Below are positions 45,481-57,925 of a stretch of DNA of 64,000 nt, one piece after another (position 1 is the first letter of the stretch; every line of letters begins with the position of its first letter). The stretch comes from Acephala macrosclerotiorum (taxonomy: Eukaryota; Ascomycota; Leotiomycetes; Helotiales; Mollisiaceae). The DNA is taken from NCBI GenBank assembly GCA_014904845.1, contig MU119221.1, forward strand, positions 310,001-374,000, in the 5' to 3' direction. Under the pieces are notes generated by a model. It searched no databases, was not told the origin of the DNA, and saw nothing but the letters and a program-made list of their open reading frames with translations. The position numbers and the translations under genes are program-made.

Positions 45481-46329
45481 GGACTTCTCCCGTCCGCAGG
45501 CTTGGGCGTTGAACATCAGTCCTTCCCCATCCCGCAATGTTCAAAGTGTTCTATCTTGGGTTCTTCTTCCAACGAATCATCCAGCTCGCAAGCATTGTTT
45601 GAGAGAGCCCCTGCCACAAACTCGAGCTTTGGAAAAGTCACAAATTGGGCAACGAGTCGAGACGAAGGAGCGCTCTGTTACGTGCATTTGCCAGACCCAA
45701 AGGGGTTCAGCACAGTGTAGCCTTGGGCCAGACACTCACCAAAGCGACCAACTTCGTTTGACGAATCCCACTGGATTGATCAGTTTGCCAAAGTATCATA
45801 TTCACAACGTCTATTAACAAATTTCACCTCATCCTTCTGACGCTGAAACGACCTGGAAAGTAACCTCAGAAACCCAACCAAAAACTCTAGCGCCGTGAAA
45901 TAATTCCTCTTATGCCAATTCGCGTGTCTGCATCCGAGAATCCAAACCACCTCAAAAGGACGAATTACCTCGACCGCAGTCACCGAAGGTTTCACAACGA
46001 TCATCTCGAAATCCCGCGTTTGCACTTGCAAGCAACTTCAATTTGTATGATGATTGCTGAAAGTGGTTTTGCATGAGTGCGATGTTGGGATGCGAGCTCG
46101 AAAGTGTTTTAAGTTTGCAATTGCATTGGTTTTCTTCATTTGCTTTGCGAATTCGTAAAGCCCCTGCGAGACATTGCGTGCCAGTTCGTTCATGGCTATA
46201 TCACGTGGCGAGCATGCAGCCATAGTGCAGCTATGGCTGGAATCGGGTGGGACTCGCGGGGGCTTTCATAGCTCGCTTAAGCATGGCTACTCCACGCACG
46301 CCTTCACTGCCTAACTAGGCTAACTTGCC

Positions 46330-46569
46330 ATGGACCCTCGCTTATCACCACAGACTAGGTAGGGTCCGCACCAGCATCAAGACCTCCTGCCACCCTACGA
46401 CGATAACACCAACACGATCCAACACTACAACAACCGTGAACCGCGCTTCGATCCTTATTCTATACTTGAAAACATGGACTTCAATGATATGCTAGACGCA
46501 GCCCCTGTTTCCGAGTGCAGGACAACCTTCAGCGAACTGGACCGTTGGTCCGATGAATCTGTACGATAA
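46330..46569 (+). pseudogene. Short ORF with one nonsense codon
   Basis: From ATG at 46330 the frame reads MDPRLSPQTR, then TAG at 46360-46362, then GPHQHQDLLPPYDDNTNTIQ and further polar sequence to TAA at 46567-46569. The TAG could derive from CAG by a C-to-T change. About 80 codons in total. It may be a remnant of a transposon gag or of a small gene. Confidence 0.35.
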
Positions 46570-47284
46570 AAAGATCCATGCGCGACAACAAGACGGCTGG
46601 TGGCTTCGGGGAAGTCTGCAGGGGGCTCGGAACGGCGTCTCAAAAGCTTTTTCTATTTTGTTCCAAACAGCAAAAATCAGCAGAGATCTTGCTTTGCTTA
46701 GAAAAAAGCTCACTTGACTTGTGGTATGCTTAAGTCTTTTTATATTGTTCAACAAGTCTTTAATTATTTACCCCGCCAGACATTTAACTAATGATGATCA
46801 CTAGAACAAGCCTAACACCTTCGATCCCTTTGTGCGGATTAGTCCTTTTGAAGGTATCGCCAAAGTCATCAAGCAGTCTCCAGCGCAACCATCTCTTCCC
46901 GTCTACATCACTCGTATTTTCGAATTCACTTTCGATTCTTAAGACCAAGTTTGACGACACCAAGGCCGAACATCTGACATCAAGGTGTCGCGAGATCCAA
47001 ATCACTTACTCTCGACGCGTTACACGTCCTACGATCTCACGATTCGCACCTTAATACTGGCCTGCCAGCTTTTGGTGTTGCACGTATGCACTTTTGTATA
47101 TATCCGAATTCAGGCCAACACTTAGCAGAAGCGCCCAATACGCATCCATCACAACCGCAAACTGGTCAAAATCATGTCCCTGCGAGGAAGGGAGGAAAGG
47201 AGGAGGAACAAGAGACGCCAGCAAAGGACACTTCACATCTTACGCGTCCGTGGCGTCCCTAGCTATTGCCACTCATTTATTCTC

Positions 47285-47461
47285 ATGAAGTCCGAATCAA
47301 CACTCATTCAATGGGTTTGTTCCGTGTGCCATAGCGGCCCGCACTGGTTCATTTACGAGTGCATATATTGCAAACTAAAGACTTGCCGACCTTGCGCCAA
47401 CAAAGTTGAGATATATCATCGCTTGAATGCGAAGGAAGATGTAGGAAAAGAGAGAGGATAA
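47285..47461 (+). CDS. Small zinc-ribbon-like protein
   Basis: A 58-residue frame containing three CxxC pairs: CSVC, CIYC and CRPC, set in WVCSVCHSGPHWFIYECIYC and LKTCRPCANK. This spacing suits a compact treble-clef or ribbon zinc site. The ATG at 47285 directly precedes the motif. A longer reading from 47174 exists but adds only basic low-complexity residues. Could also be the last exon of a larger gene. Confidence 0.45.
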   Translation: MKSESTLIQWVCSVCHSGPHWFIYECIYCKLKTCRPCANKVEIYHRLNAKEDVGKERG

Positions 47462-48700
47462 AAGGAGGAAAGGAGGAAAGGAAAAGCGGACGAATAGTGT
47501 GGGTCTATCTCACAGTTATAATACACTGTCCACATTCTCGAAAAAAATCTCAGGACGATTTCTGTGGGCTTCTTTGGTTTTCTCGTGATATGCTTGAGTA
47601 GTAAAGTTGTTGAAGGGTGAAGAGCTGATGTTTGTCTTTTCCCAGACTTATTGTCTGATGTGATCTTCCTCAGTGTGGGCTCCTTGGTCTCCCTGGTCTT
47701 CCCTATTCTTGGTCTTGTTGGTACGCCGTAAATTCCGGTGATCTTTTTGCTCTTTGGAGCTAGACACTTTGGTCCGTCCCCTGCACACATTTGGCACCTT
47801 GGCTACTACCCGAACGGGAGTGGAAGAATGGCGCCCCAAAACATATCCCCATAACTAGGCTAGATTGATTATCTCCTAATAGAAGAAAGACTCAGGCATT
47901 GTCTCTGACAAGGTTATTTTCAGCAGGTGGGAGGTAGTCGTCGGCTCGTCAATGGACGTTTCATTGAGGTTATTCAACGAAATAAAAAAACAGAGACTGA
48001 ACTGAATCGCTTATCGTGCATATGAAAATGAGGCGGATACAGTGCAGTACCAATGAGCAGTGGGAAATGTGGAGAGCGCGTACAGGTTGCCTCGTTCCGC
48101 AACTTCTTTCTCATACGTTGAAGTCGATCCGGATGGCCTGGCTTGTGCATAAGCCACCCAACATGTGCAGGTTAGCGTTATTTCGACACATCCCTGCCTG
48201 AGACACCGCGCCACAATCCGAGTCCGAGATGTGGGGAATACTCGGCTTGTTTGAAAAAGCGGCTTCGGGTGGGAATCCCGAACAAAGCAACCGACAAATA
48301 CAGAAACTAGTTTAGCGTGCGGCCGACGTAACCGAACTCTCGTCTATCCGCATACCTACTTATTTCCACGTTTAAAATGTCTTTGAAAGGCAGGTGAGAC
48401 CCAATCCCAGCGACGCGTAATAATAACGGATGTTCCGAAATCAAGTAAATTGCAAAAATCCCACTGTTTCCACGCTCAGATCCAAGATAGGAAAGGCCTG
48501 CCATATCCTTTTTTCTGTTGACAGCACACGCACCACCGAAACCAAATCAGAGGACGGCAGTTCGCATTGGCTCCGAGACGTATAAGTAGTACCTGATCGA
48601 GGTAATAAGGCAATCTGCATGCGCTCTCCTCATTTCTGCATGTTCTCGGATCTTACCCTACAAGCCTAAGTTGATTGTTTGCCAATCGCTGCTCGAAACC
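47462..48700. other. Intergenic, no gene seen
   Basis: More than 1.2 kb without a supported gene. Overlapping short frames on both strands near 48010-48210 and 48307-48504 lack recognisable features. The last part should contain the promoter of the membrane-protein gene. Confidence 0.45.
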
Positions 48701-49660
48701 ATGCAAACTGTATTAACGCTTTCTCTCCTTGCCTTCCTTACTATGTTATCCAAGTGTGGCGTATCGGGTGTCCGTTGGTGGAACCGATCCCAAACGCGGT
48801 GGGACAATAGTTCCTGGGTTGAGCCAGCTATGTGTATATTACTTGTTCTCTCGAAAATATTCCTTTTAGTGTGTTCTATCCGACTGAACGAGAAGTGGCT
48901 TCAGGCTTCCCTTTCGATCGCAGCCAAGTCGTTAATCATTTACCAAGTAAGTCAGTTCTATCTTCAAAAGAAATACGCTGACTTGTATCTTACTTTTAGT
49001 GTGTAATATTGTGGATAATCCGTTGGAATTGGGTTTTATGGCTTTTTACGCTTCAGTTCTGCACAACAATCTTAACGACCATTCTTTGTACGTGCATAGC
49101 CAAAGAAATAGGTGATGCCAAAGCTGAAAAGATTGCGACCCTTTCATTGTTTGTGGCAGAACATATCTCTTTGGCCGCTGCATATAAGTATTGTTGGGAA
49201 AAGAATCGGTTTGCCAAGTCGAGCGACAGATCATGCTTATCCACTCAACGGCTTCTCACATCAGGCCTCGTGCTCGGTACCATCGCCAGCTTTTGTGCCA
49301 TTGCTGCACTTTTTTCTTTGGGGAAAGGTAAAATTGACTTTTCTGCATCTTTATGGGTAAGTGGCTAAAGCGAATTATTCTTTTTCGTATTCTAATGGAT
49401 ATTAGATAGTCAATGGAGCGGGTATTGTATGGGCAGCCTCGTGGCTAGCGATACAATGTGTATCAATAATAAAGTCCAGATACAGGACAAACACCAACAG
49501 CTCTACAGAGAACTATTCGAGGCGGACTTCGGGTTATCTTCAGTCACAGTTATACACTTCGAGTGGTACACATATTCTAGTCCAAAATGCAGAACTTCCA
49601 GCTTTGCCAGACACCGAAATGCCAAATCTTCCAAGCTCTTACCAGGAAGGTCGGTCTTGA
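48701..49660 (+). CDS. Multi-pass membrane protein, unknown function
   Basis: Exons 48701-48946, 49000-49356 and 49406-49660, all with canonical splice sites, give 285 residues. About six to seven hydrophobic segments are visible (MQTVLTLSLLAFLTMLS, WVEPAMCILLVLSKIFLLVC, CVILWIIRWNWVLWLFTLQF, LVLGTIASFCAIAALFSLG, IVNGAGIVWAASWLAIQCV). The C-terminal tail is polar (THILVQNAELPALPDTEMPN). The layout resembles fungal seven-helix proteins of unknown role, but no family signature is clear. Confidence 0.65.
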
Positions 49661-50006
49661 ATTTGATCTCGAAGTCGATCTCAGCTTTCTATCGAGCGCA
49701 AAGATTGAAGAGGTTCTTGTCTCAAGTGCATCACCACATCCACTTATTATCAAGGTCCTTTGACGCTAATTGCAAGCAGTATCATCGTAAGGAGTACAAC
49801 CCATTGCAGTTTGTACCGAAACTCCCCGAAAGAAAACATCCGATATTCAGCAAGGCATAGTCATAGCTATCTCAAGATAGAGGAGGCGCCACCTTGGGCA
49901 TAGGTCGGCCGTGGAGCAAGTCACGCATACAATTTCCAGGCTTATCAAAGCTGCGTGCATGCTGGAAGATACGGTAGCGGCAATAAAAACGTTTAATTAA
50001 CTGCCT

Positions 50007-50243
50007 CTACTCCCTTCTCGCTCTGCATCTGATTTTTCCCCTCCTCAGTTTTCTCCTATCTCCTGTCGTTGTAAGTGGAGCCTGTGGAGGGGTGTAGCTG
50101 CTTTTGCCGCAGTAGTGACAATCTCTCCCAGGAATAACCCAAACTTCCTGTTCTCTGGTCCGGCAGGTATTCGTGTTGCATCTACCTTCAATTATCTGTT
50201 TTGTTTCTTGGTCAAACTTTGTATACTCTTCTTGCTTGAACAA
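50007..50243 (-). CDS. Possible small Cys-containing protein
   Basis: A 78-residue frame with CNTNTC and CHYC, separated by about 20 residues, and a basic tail (RRKLRRGKIRCRARRE). It could be a small zinc-binding protein, but there is no other support and it may be a chance frame. Confidence 0.25.
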   Translation of the reverse strand: MFKQEEYTKFDQETKQIIEGRCNTNTCRTREQEVWVIPGRDCHYCGKSSYTPPQAPLTTTGDRRKLRRGKIRCRARRE

Positions 50244-50272
50244 TCAAAAAAAATCCAAGGGAAACCGCTCTC

Positions 50273-50297
50273 GTGAGCAAAAGGGGTTCGCTTAGCA
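50273..50297 (+). repeat. 25-bp dispersed repeat shared with 10021-10045
   Basis: The two 25-base stretches match at 24 positions and share the core AAAAGGGGTTCGCTTAGCA. They lie 40 kb apart in otherwise unrelated sequence. The AAGCGAACCCC motif on the complement resembles the ends of some fungal Fot1/pogo-type transposons, so these may be solo terminal remnants. Confidence 0.5.
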
Positions 50298-50821
50298 AGC
50301 GAGGGCTATCATTTCGACGAGCTCGAGGCAGCGCTGCCATCAAGATTCCGAGGACTTGTAACATGCGATCTTATCTGGGTGAAAAAAGTGAGCGGGATGA
50401 TAGCTCAAATTCGAGTGGTATTGACACCTATAAAGCACTTCATCTAGGGTGGCTCGATTAAGGCGATCATACCAGCTACACGAACCTCCAGCTCTGACCA
50501 CACAACGATATTAAGTATCGCGAGTCACGCCTCTCCTCAAAGCGCTCGGCTGCGTATAAGGCTCCGTTGCTTATCTGCCCGGGGTCTCCAAAGAATCAAA
50601 ACTCCGATCACGGGTCCTTTCTAAAAAATCGTATCTCTTTCTATTTCGGTATCAAACAGAGACTACACAATTTAGCTCTGCAGCAGCGTGCTGCATATCG
50701 GCTTCTCGCTTATGCGTCTGAAGATTGGGATCATGCATTGTGCTGCAGGAAAGAGGGGGCGGCTGATTGTTCATTGGTGCTATTGAATATAAGCACGGAA
50801 TCTCCCCAAGTTTTGGCCGTT

Positions 50822-52286
50822 ATGCTTTCTCTAATACCCAGCTCTCAAGAAAAGATGGTTGAATCTTTTACCCCACTCCACCAGGTACTCTCTATACGTG
50901 AATCAGATCCGCCTCCTATCCTCTCGTTAAATAACGAGGAAGAAAATGAAGCCGTTATACCACGAGCAGACGGAGCCAGAGCTTGGCTCACCCTCGCTGA
51001 GTGTTTCATGATTGAGGGTTTAACTTGGGGTAAACAAAGCGGTATTGATTAATAGACCCACTACTAATAATTATATAGGCTTTGCGTTCTCTTTTGGCGT
51101 TTTCCAACTCTATTACACAACTCATTCTCCCTTTGCACAACAGCTACATATTGCAGTTATTGGCACTTGCTCAACTGGAGTCATGTACCTTATTGCTCCT
51201 ATCTCGCTTTATATTCTAGAAGCTTGGCCATCCGTCCGACGCCGCTCTTCCTTTATGGGCCTTTTTATAAGTAGTAGCGCTTTGGCCGCAGCGAGCTTTT
51301 CTACTCATACCTGGCATCTTATTCTCACTCAAGGTGTACTCTATGCTATTGGTGGAAGCCTTTTATACTCTCCGACTACGTTTTATATCGATGATTGGTT
51401 TAAAGATAAGAAAGGATTAGCATCCGGTATAATGTGGGCAGGATCGGGGACAGTAAGTTGATTCCTTCTCGTGCGAGCAAAATTAAGATTTTAACCTATC
51501 GTCAAGTTTGGACTCATTTTCCCATTTCCGCTCAAGTGGCTCCTCAATCGCTATGGCTTCGCCACAACTCTCCGTGTTTGCTCTATCGGCCTCCCGGTCC
51601 TCTGTGCGCCTCTCATCTACTTCCTTAAGCCACGTTCCCCAGCCCCATCCCGTAGCCAACCAATCTCATACGACTTTTTTACAACACGGACTCATATTTG
51701 CTTGCAACTTTGCAACTTTTTTGAAAGTATGGGGTATCTCTTCCCAAGCATCTACCTCCCCTCTTACGCCAACTCCCTTTCCCTCCCGGAAAACTCTGGA
51801 GCTTTGCTCGTCGCACTTTTAAACCTCTTCTCTACGCTCGGTTCTTTCGCTTTTGGTGCTTTGTGTGATCGGTTTCCCGTTACGACTGTTATCACAATCT
51901 CTACGGTCGGGGCTACAACCTCAGTATTTTTACTTTGGGGGTTTGCAATTGAATTACATATATTAATTATTTTTACGGCGTGCTATGGATTCTTCGCAGG
52001 AGGCTTTAGTGTGATTTGGTGGGGTATGATGAAGGAGGTTAAAGAAAAATGCTCGACAGCGAAGACAGGACCGTTAATGGGATGTTTCGCTGCTGGAAGG
52101 GGACTTGGTGCTATATTGGGTGGGCTGCTTAGCGGGCCTTTATTGAGGCAAGGAAGGCTTAATGGGAGGATGGGGAGTGGGACAGAATATGGAGTCTTGA
52201 TTATTTTTACAGGTGTTAGTGCGGCTTTTGGAGTGCTTTGTTGGATACCGAGGCTAGTGGAACGGGTTAGGGGACTCATTTCTTGA
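50822..52286 (+). CDS. MFS transporter, monocarboxylate-transporter type
   Basis: Exons 50822-51029, 51079-51452 and 51507-52286 give 453 residues; the ATG at 50855 is an alternative start. After a short cytosolic N-terminus comes the MCT-like opening ADGARAWLTLAECFMIEGLT and FSFGVFQLYY. Membrane helices continue through IGGSLLYSPTTFYIDDWFKD, KGLASGIMWAGSGT, FGLIFPFPLKWLLNRYGFAT and GCFAAGRGLGAILGGLLSGP. About twelve helices are visible, as in full-length family members. The family moves monocarboxylates or related organic acids, mostly with protons. The substrate here is unknown. It looks intact. Confidence 0.85.
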
Positions 52287-53739
52287 ATGATTCTGTGCTT
52301 TCCGTGTCATGGGAATCAGAGCATTTGCCATATTTGAGGGGTACCCGGTAGTGTGTCCGTAATATTGATAGCGAGTACATTGTAAAAGACGCGGTGTTCG
52401 ATCATATGATTCATTTCTCGCCAAATGGCCCGCTGCAACAGCAACCATAGAGTAAAACAACGCCTGAGGTTCATCGTTCCAGTACATTGCCGATGTATTC
52501 GCCGACAATTACGACGTTGAGGTTTTGCCTCGTCGTACCTGATTTTTCTTCCACGGTAAGTCAAACATCCTAAAAACTGAGTTATTATCCGTCATTCATG
52601 CTATGGGTTGTATTTAGTTTGAGACAAAGTCCATCGCTTCTATCGCTTACTCGAACCGGAACTCTTGTGGTTATTAGGCAGCTGGCCGTACAAAAGGCAA
52701 ATTCTTTAGGTTGACCATGGACATATTCTCTAGATAATAGTTCTCGATCTCCCTTCTCACCCTCACAGCCCCCAAGCAACAGGTATATCTCGCAGCAGAA
52801 TTAATAATGGAAGCAAGTAACTCGTGGCTGAGAAAACGCTTGATTGTCATGAAGTTCGTCTAGACGCAGGATGGAAAAGGTCTACCTCCTCAAACTGAAT
52901 CTCATGCACTCGGAACACTCAAGTGGTTGATCATAAAAGTTGTTGGTGAAGCTTGATGGTCCAGAATGTCACCCGAAGCAGAACAACTGACTCCTAGGTA
53001 CTTGTTAATCAAACACCACGCGAAGTGGATGTCAGCTCATCATTCGAAAACCTTTCAGTATTTTGACCTCTCTTACAAGGCTTCTGAACAAATCTCGCCA
53101 ACTTGTATATCCTCTATGTTGTAGCGATCTTCCGCCAGTCCGCAGTGGATCTCTTCTAGTCCGAAAAAGCCCGCGTTATTGTTGTCCATATCGTTTCGGC
53201 CTGATTCTAGACCCAACCATCCCATCCCGCTTAAGAAACATCTGGAGTACGATCTCGTTCTGAAGGATATTCTTAATGAAGTGGATGCGGGGGACACCGT
53301 GAGTGGCGATATTAAAGACAAAACAATCTCAAACATGACCATGAATTCGACATGCAAAGGGCGCGAGATAAATTGCAACAGGATGTGAGGGTTTAGGTCC
53401 AAGGAAGTCAAGCTTTTTATGCGAGTTTTTAATGCCTGTGAAAAGTTGGGTGGGATGAACACCAAAATTTTTACGCGAGTTTTTAGTACTTGTGAAAAGT
53501 TGGGTGAGAGAACACCAAAATTTTCACAAGCCCAAAACAAAACAACAGCCCAATCCCGCAAACCACCATCTCACCAACTAGCGCATTTTCAATGTAACCT
53601 CGCCTAGTCCAGCCAATTCCTCTTTCAAACCCTTCCAAGGCGCTCCTCACGGAGCCACCTCGACGCGCGACACGCAAAGCAAGATCGCTATACTTTTCGC
53701 CCAGCGACCCAGAGCCCAAGAAAGCCTCGTCCCAGGACC
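52287..53739. other. Intergenic with a 54-bp tandem duplication
   Basis: No gene is supported. At 53419-53472 and 53473-53525 a 54/53-bp unit is repeated side by side with a few changes (GCGAGTTTTTA...TGTGAAAAGTTGGGTG...AACACCAAAATTTT). Confidence 0.6.
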
Positions 53740-55363
53740 TTGAAAAAGCCAGATTACCTTCATAGAGTCCTTGAAAGAAGTGGAGTCATGAGTCCAAATG
53801 ACATACGATTGCTGAGAAGTCTTGAATCAGTTTGGCTGTACGAGCTTACTAGCACGCAACTGGAACCACAAAAATGGAGATGGCCGTTCGATCGCAAAGC
53901 GCACGTACCAGTTCGTCATAAGGCTATGTCTTATAAGGACAATGTTCAGAAACAAGATGAGAAGTGGATTCTAAAGGGGAGGAATAATAAACCAGACGTG
54001 GAGGTATTGCCTGAGGCCGTAGTTCCATCACGAGTGTTAGCAGCATGGAAAACCAAAGGTGGCCAGAAAACTTCGCAGTGGTGCGATGACTTCGTAAAGA
54101 GACATACTGGTATCAACCAAGCTATTATGCGCAAGATGGCTCGCGCACTCGAAGACGAGGAAAAATCTATGGCACTCGGAACGACCATACAAGAAGTCCC
54201 AGCAAGCACTGACCCAATATCTTTGGCACAAAAGCAATCGATCATACAAGAAGTCCCAGGAAATACGGACCCAATATCTTTTATCACGAAATTCGATAAA
54301 TGGAGTTCCCTGTGCCCTCGAACCTTCAAACATGGGCTTCTCACAATTGAGGAGGCTCAAGTCAGATGGCAAACAGATCGCGAGTACAGAGAAGCATGGG
54401 GTAGATTCCTCCCTGAGCACACGAAAGAAGATTACTGTACCGAAGAGATAATGGTTGAGCACTATATCACTACCATGTTAGACAGGTATCATAAAATCCA
54501 GATGAAGAAGGAGAAGGAGAAGAAGAAGAAGAAGAGAAGGAAGTTAGAAGATGGCGTAGAAGATAGCGTGGATATGATTGTGGTTCGGAAAGGGGATATG
54601 GAGAACCTTCCTGAAGAAGAAGAAATGCTCGCATTCGGGAAGACCCTTTGGCAAGCAAACTTAAGCTTGTCGCAAATGGCGGACCATGAGCCATATACGG
54701 TATCCAACTTCGAGATACTAGAGCTAGACATGTTGCCATTACGAAGTTGGCTTCATAAGCACACGATGCAGGTTCGGCATCCAGCAACGGGGATCTCAGC
54801 CAGCTTGTATGCAGCCGGTTCGTTCTCAGATCTCCACATTGGTAGGACCTCGATTCATTTTCTCTAGGTAGCTTGACTCATTCTGTATAGACTCTTGCAC
54901 CGTCGGACGGTCATTTGGTACTGGTTCTAAGATATTCCTGTTGTTCGCGGGGGAGTGCGAACATAATTTGCGGCTTTGGAAGACTACTCTTGGACAGACT
55001 AACCGGCTGATGCGATGTGGAACGGATTTAAAATATGGTATCATTATCAGGACTGATAAAGTCATGAATTGCGTTACTATACCGCCGGGAACTTTGCATG
55101 CGGTTTTCACCCTCGAGGGAGGCCTCTTAGGGGGTTTCAATTACTGCGCGGCTGAGGATATTATGCTTGCGAGCACAATGATTCAACTTCAATTGGAAGA
55201 TTTGCGGGTGCCATCGCAACTGATAGAGGACATCCGCTGGTACAAGTTAAGCCTAGAGAAAATCATCGAGGCTAACGATGCCAGAATGGTGCCTATCGGT
55301 CTTCACAGTATGGTCTTACGAGCCTGGGATCAAAAGTCTGTGTTTTATAGGGCTTCTCGCTAA
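53740..55363 (+). CDS. JmjC/cupin-like protein with transposon-derived C-terminus
   Basis: Exons up to 54841 and 54891-55363. The frame is open from about 53610 and has no ATG before the GTC-ATG-AGT context at about 53788 (MSPNDIRLLRSLESVW), so an upstream exon may exist. A basic AT-hook-like stretch (PRKPRPRTLKKP) precedes it. The C-terminal domain has the JmjC metal triad pattern: SDLHID across the splice, and CVTIPPGTLHAVFTLEGG with the distal histidine, followed by GGFNY. JmjC enzymes are Fe(II)/2-oxoglutarate dioxygenases. A Lys-rich segment (KKEKEKKKKKRRK) lies before it. The last 14 codons and the stop fall inside a small transposon. Confidence 0.72.
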
Positions 55364-55594
55364 TAAATGAACGCTAAAACTAAATTTCGATTTTTAACTA
55401 CGAAGTTAAATTAACTCGGATTTGCTTTATAAACCCACCATAGCTTCCTATAAGTATCGCATTATAAGATTAAATGATTCTGATTTGTGCGGACTTTATA
55501 GTTTTAAAATGAAATCGTCGATTTTGGTTTTTGTCGCTTAAAAGTGCCTTAAAAAATGCCTGGAAAACACAGACTTATGATCCCAGGCTCGTTA
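55316..55594. mobile_element. Small inverted-repeat element (MITE) with TTA flanks
   Basis: Inverted ends CGAGCCTGGGATCAAAAGTC (from 55319) and the complement of CGAGCCTGGGATCATAAGTC (ending 55591) define a 273-bp element flanked by TTA at 55316-55318 and 55592-55594. The ends are clearly related to those of the element at 29456-29907. There is no coding capacity of its own and the interior is A+T-rich. Confidence 0.75.
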
Positions 55595-57265
55595 CTGCTT
55601 GACGTTATTTACCTTTATCCGGAGAGGGATGATGAATGTACGAAAGCCATTAAGGAAACCGCGAAGGATTGCTGGAAGCTTCGAAAGAAAAGGAATGGTA
55701 CTAGAGATCAGGCTCCCTGCTCTTGTGGGGCAGCACTAAATGACACTCAATATGAGAGCCATTATAGGGTTGGAAACTGCTCAATCTTGCAAAAGGAGAT
55801 TGGCCAATAAGCAGGCTCTTGCTCATGGCCTGGAACGGTTTGGTCCAGATGAAGGAACTGACAAAGGCTCTTTGTGTTTTGAATTTCCGGTAATGCTATG
55901 TTGCAGAAAGGATGTGCGAGGGGTGCGGGGTGGGTGAGAATTTATTTCAAGCATGTGCCACCCACGAAAAGGAATGTTTGGGTGGGGTAGCCAGGTCCAG
56001 TAAAACAGCAACCCAATTGAAACTCACTTGACCTGCGCAAGTATCGACCGTCTCAAGAGGAGGACAGTCGGGGACGAAAGTGATTACAGGAAACTTGCGA
56101 ACGCTTGGATCAGGCGTCCGTCTAACTGCGTGGTATAATGTGGATCGGAAGGCTGTCTGCAGTTTTGGAGCGGGGAAGCGGATTTCTAAGAATAAAGCGA
56201 ATTTTTGAACACCTCAACTCAACACTAGCTTCGGAGGGACGGCGCCAAGGCTTTGTTCAAGGGTCTCTTGATATAACGTTGACCCTTATCCATCTGTGCT
56301 CGAGAAAAGGTTCCCAGTGGGCTTCTTGTAGCTGGTTGGGACGATTCTCCAAGGACTACTGATCTTGGTGCAAGAGCAATCGCTACTCTGGTCGACCACG
56401 AGGGCCTCTGATTGGCCCAAATCTACTGGCAACGAGGCTAGGATACTCTAAGGTTACACCAACCTCGTTCTCTATTGAAACTTGGAGCCAACCCTCTTAC
56501 CTATTACTATATCCTCTGATTCTTCTCCCTCAGCTCTGCTAACTATTCCCCCCTTCTCCCCTCCGACGTCTGCGACATCACCATGGCAGCATCGCTACCC
56601 TAGAAGCCCTTGGCTTCAAGCTAGGAACAACGCCTTCCAGCAACCTCAAGAAGTGGAGTCTATAATGACATATCTACAGGGCTAGGAATCGCAAATCACA
56701 GCATCAAATCCTTCCGATCCCATCGCTGAATCTGCGGCTTACACTCGAAACTGTCGAAATCCTTCCTCCTCCTTTCAAAAGCGACACCGATCCCCTTCTC
56801 GATCACAATCACTCTCACCTCCTGCACGCCTCTCGGTACTGCTACTTCTATAGAGGAAAGGGCACTCCCAACGATGTTGCAAGTGGTATATCAAGTACTC
56901 AAAGATTGCGGAAGAAGAATCGTCTGATGCGATGAGAGTGAGGATGAAAATCCGAAGCGCGAAGACAAAGGCAAGGCGAGAGGACAAAGCTACGATCCGA
57001 ACAATCCTTGGCAATAAGACAATGAAGGGAATTGGGAGAGGATACCGTTTGTTTGAGGGAGCTGGTAGCATATGGGAGAGCCACGTATATCCAGCTCAAT
57101 ACTTTGTCTCGCCACTATCGATCCCAGTCCCACTTTCCACTCCAAAAATCTTTAAGAATTCATCATCAGGCAGCGAAGCAGAAGAAAATGGATGAGAAGA
57201 TCCCGTAGGACCTCGAGCATTCGCAGAAGTTGGTGCCAGTAGAAGCTCTCCTTCCAGGCACTTCT
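55595..57265. other. Intergenic with possible transposon debris
   Basis: No intact gene. A Ser/Pro-rich plus frame near 56480-56690 (SDSSPSALLTIPPFSPPTSA) resembles retrotransposon gag linkers but ends quickly. Several short frames occur on both strands. Confidence 0.4.
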
Positions 57266-57871
57266 TGGAGCTTCTTTGGTGGCCTGACTCTGTTTGGTGA
57301 TAATCGTAATCATCAGCATGATCGGGTTTGGCGTCTCACTCACCCTTCCCTCTGAACCGATTGGCTTCCTCGGCCCTTTGCCTATATTGCTCTGAGTATG
57401 GAAATTACTCGAGGTTGTCTTCCCTACCGAGGAGGAAGAGGAAGCGGGGAAATCGAGGATTACGGGTATAAAGAGTATATTCAAAGTCTCACCGTGATGA
57501 ATGGGGGGGATAATATCGGGACATACGTACCTCTGCTTTCGCAAGCGAAGGGCGCAGAGATAGCTGTTTATGTGGTTGTGTACTACATCCTGCTCGGCAT
57601 GTGGTGCTTCGCGGCATGGTTGTTAATGGGGCAGAAGCATGTTCTACGGTTGGTGGAGAAGTATATGAATTGGGTGATTCCGTTCCTCTACATGGGCCTC
57701 GGGATTTACATCACTGTCAAGTCGGACTGCTACCCGTGGTCTATCGAACATATTGATAACCAGTTCTTGTTGCTAGGTTCTGTTAAGGCACAAAATCGGA
57801 AGATTGATGCGCTTGCGAGAATGGTACTCGATGCTATTTCAAGAGACAACACGCTTGAAAAGGGGCTTTAG
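57266..57871 (+). pseudogene. CadD-type cadmium transporter pseudogene
   Basis: The reading frame VIIVIISMIGFGVSLTLPSE, PIGFLGPLPILL, then (after TGA) VWKLLEVVFPTEEEEEAGKS, then (after a one-base frameshift near 57495) TVMNGGDNIGTYVPLLSQAK, VVYYILLGMWCFAAW and MGLGIYI follows the CadD family (cadmium resistance transporter) in order. The NGGDN motif is diagnostic. The first helix is missing. One nonsense codon and one frameshift show loss of function. A 157-residue frame from 57398 survives, but without the N-terminal helices. Confidence 0.7.
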
Positions 57872-57925
57872 ACCTACGCCGACCTTCCTAGCATCTTGAA
57901 ACTCTTTACAATATGGCTGGAAGAA

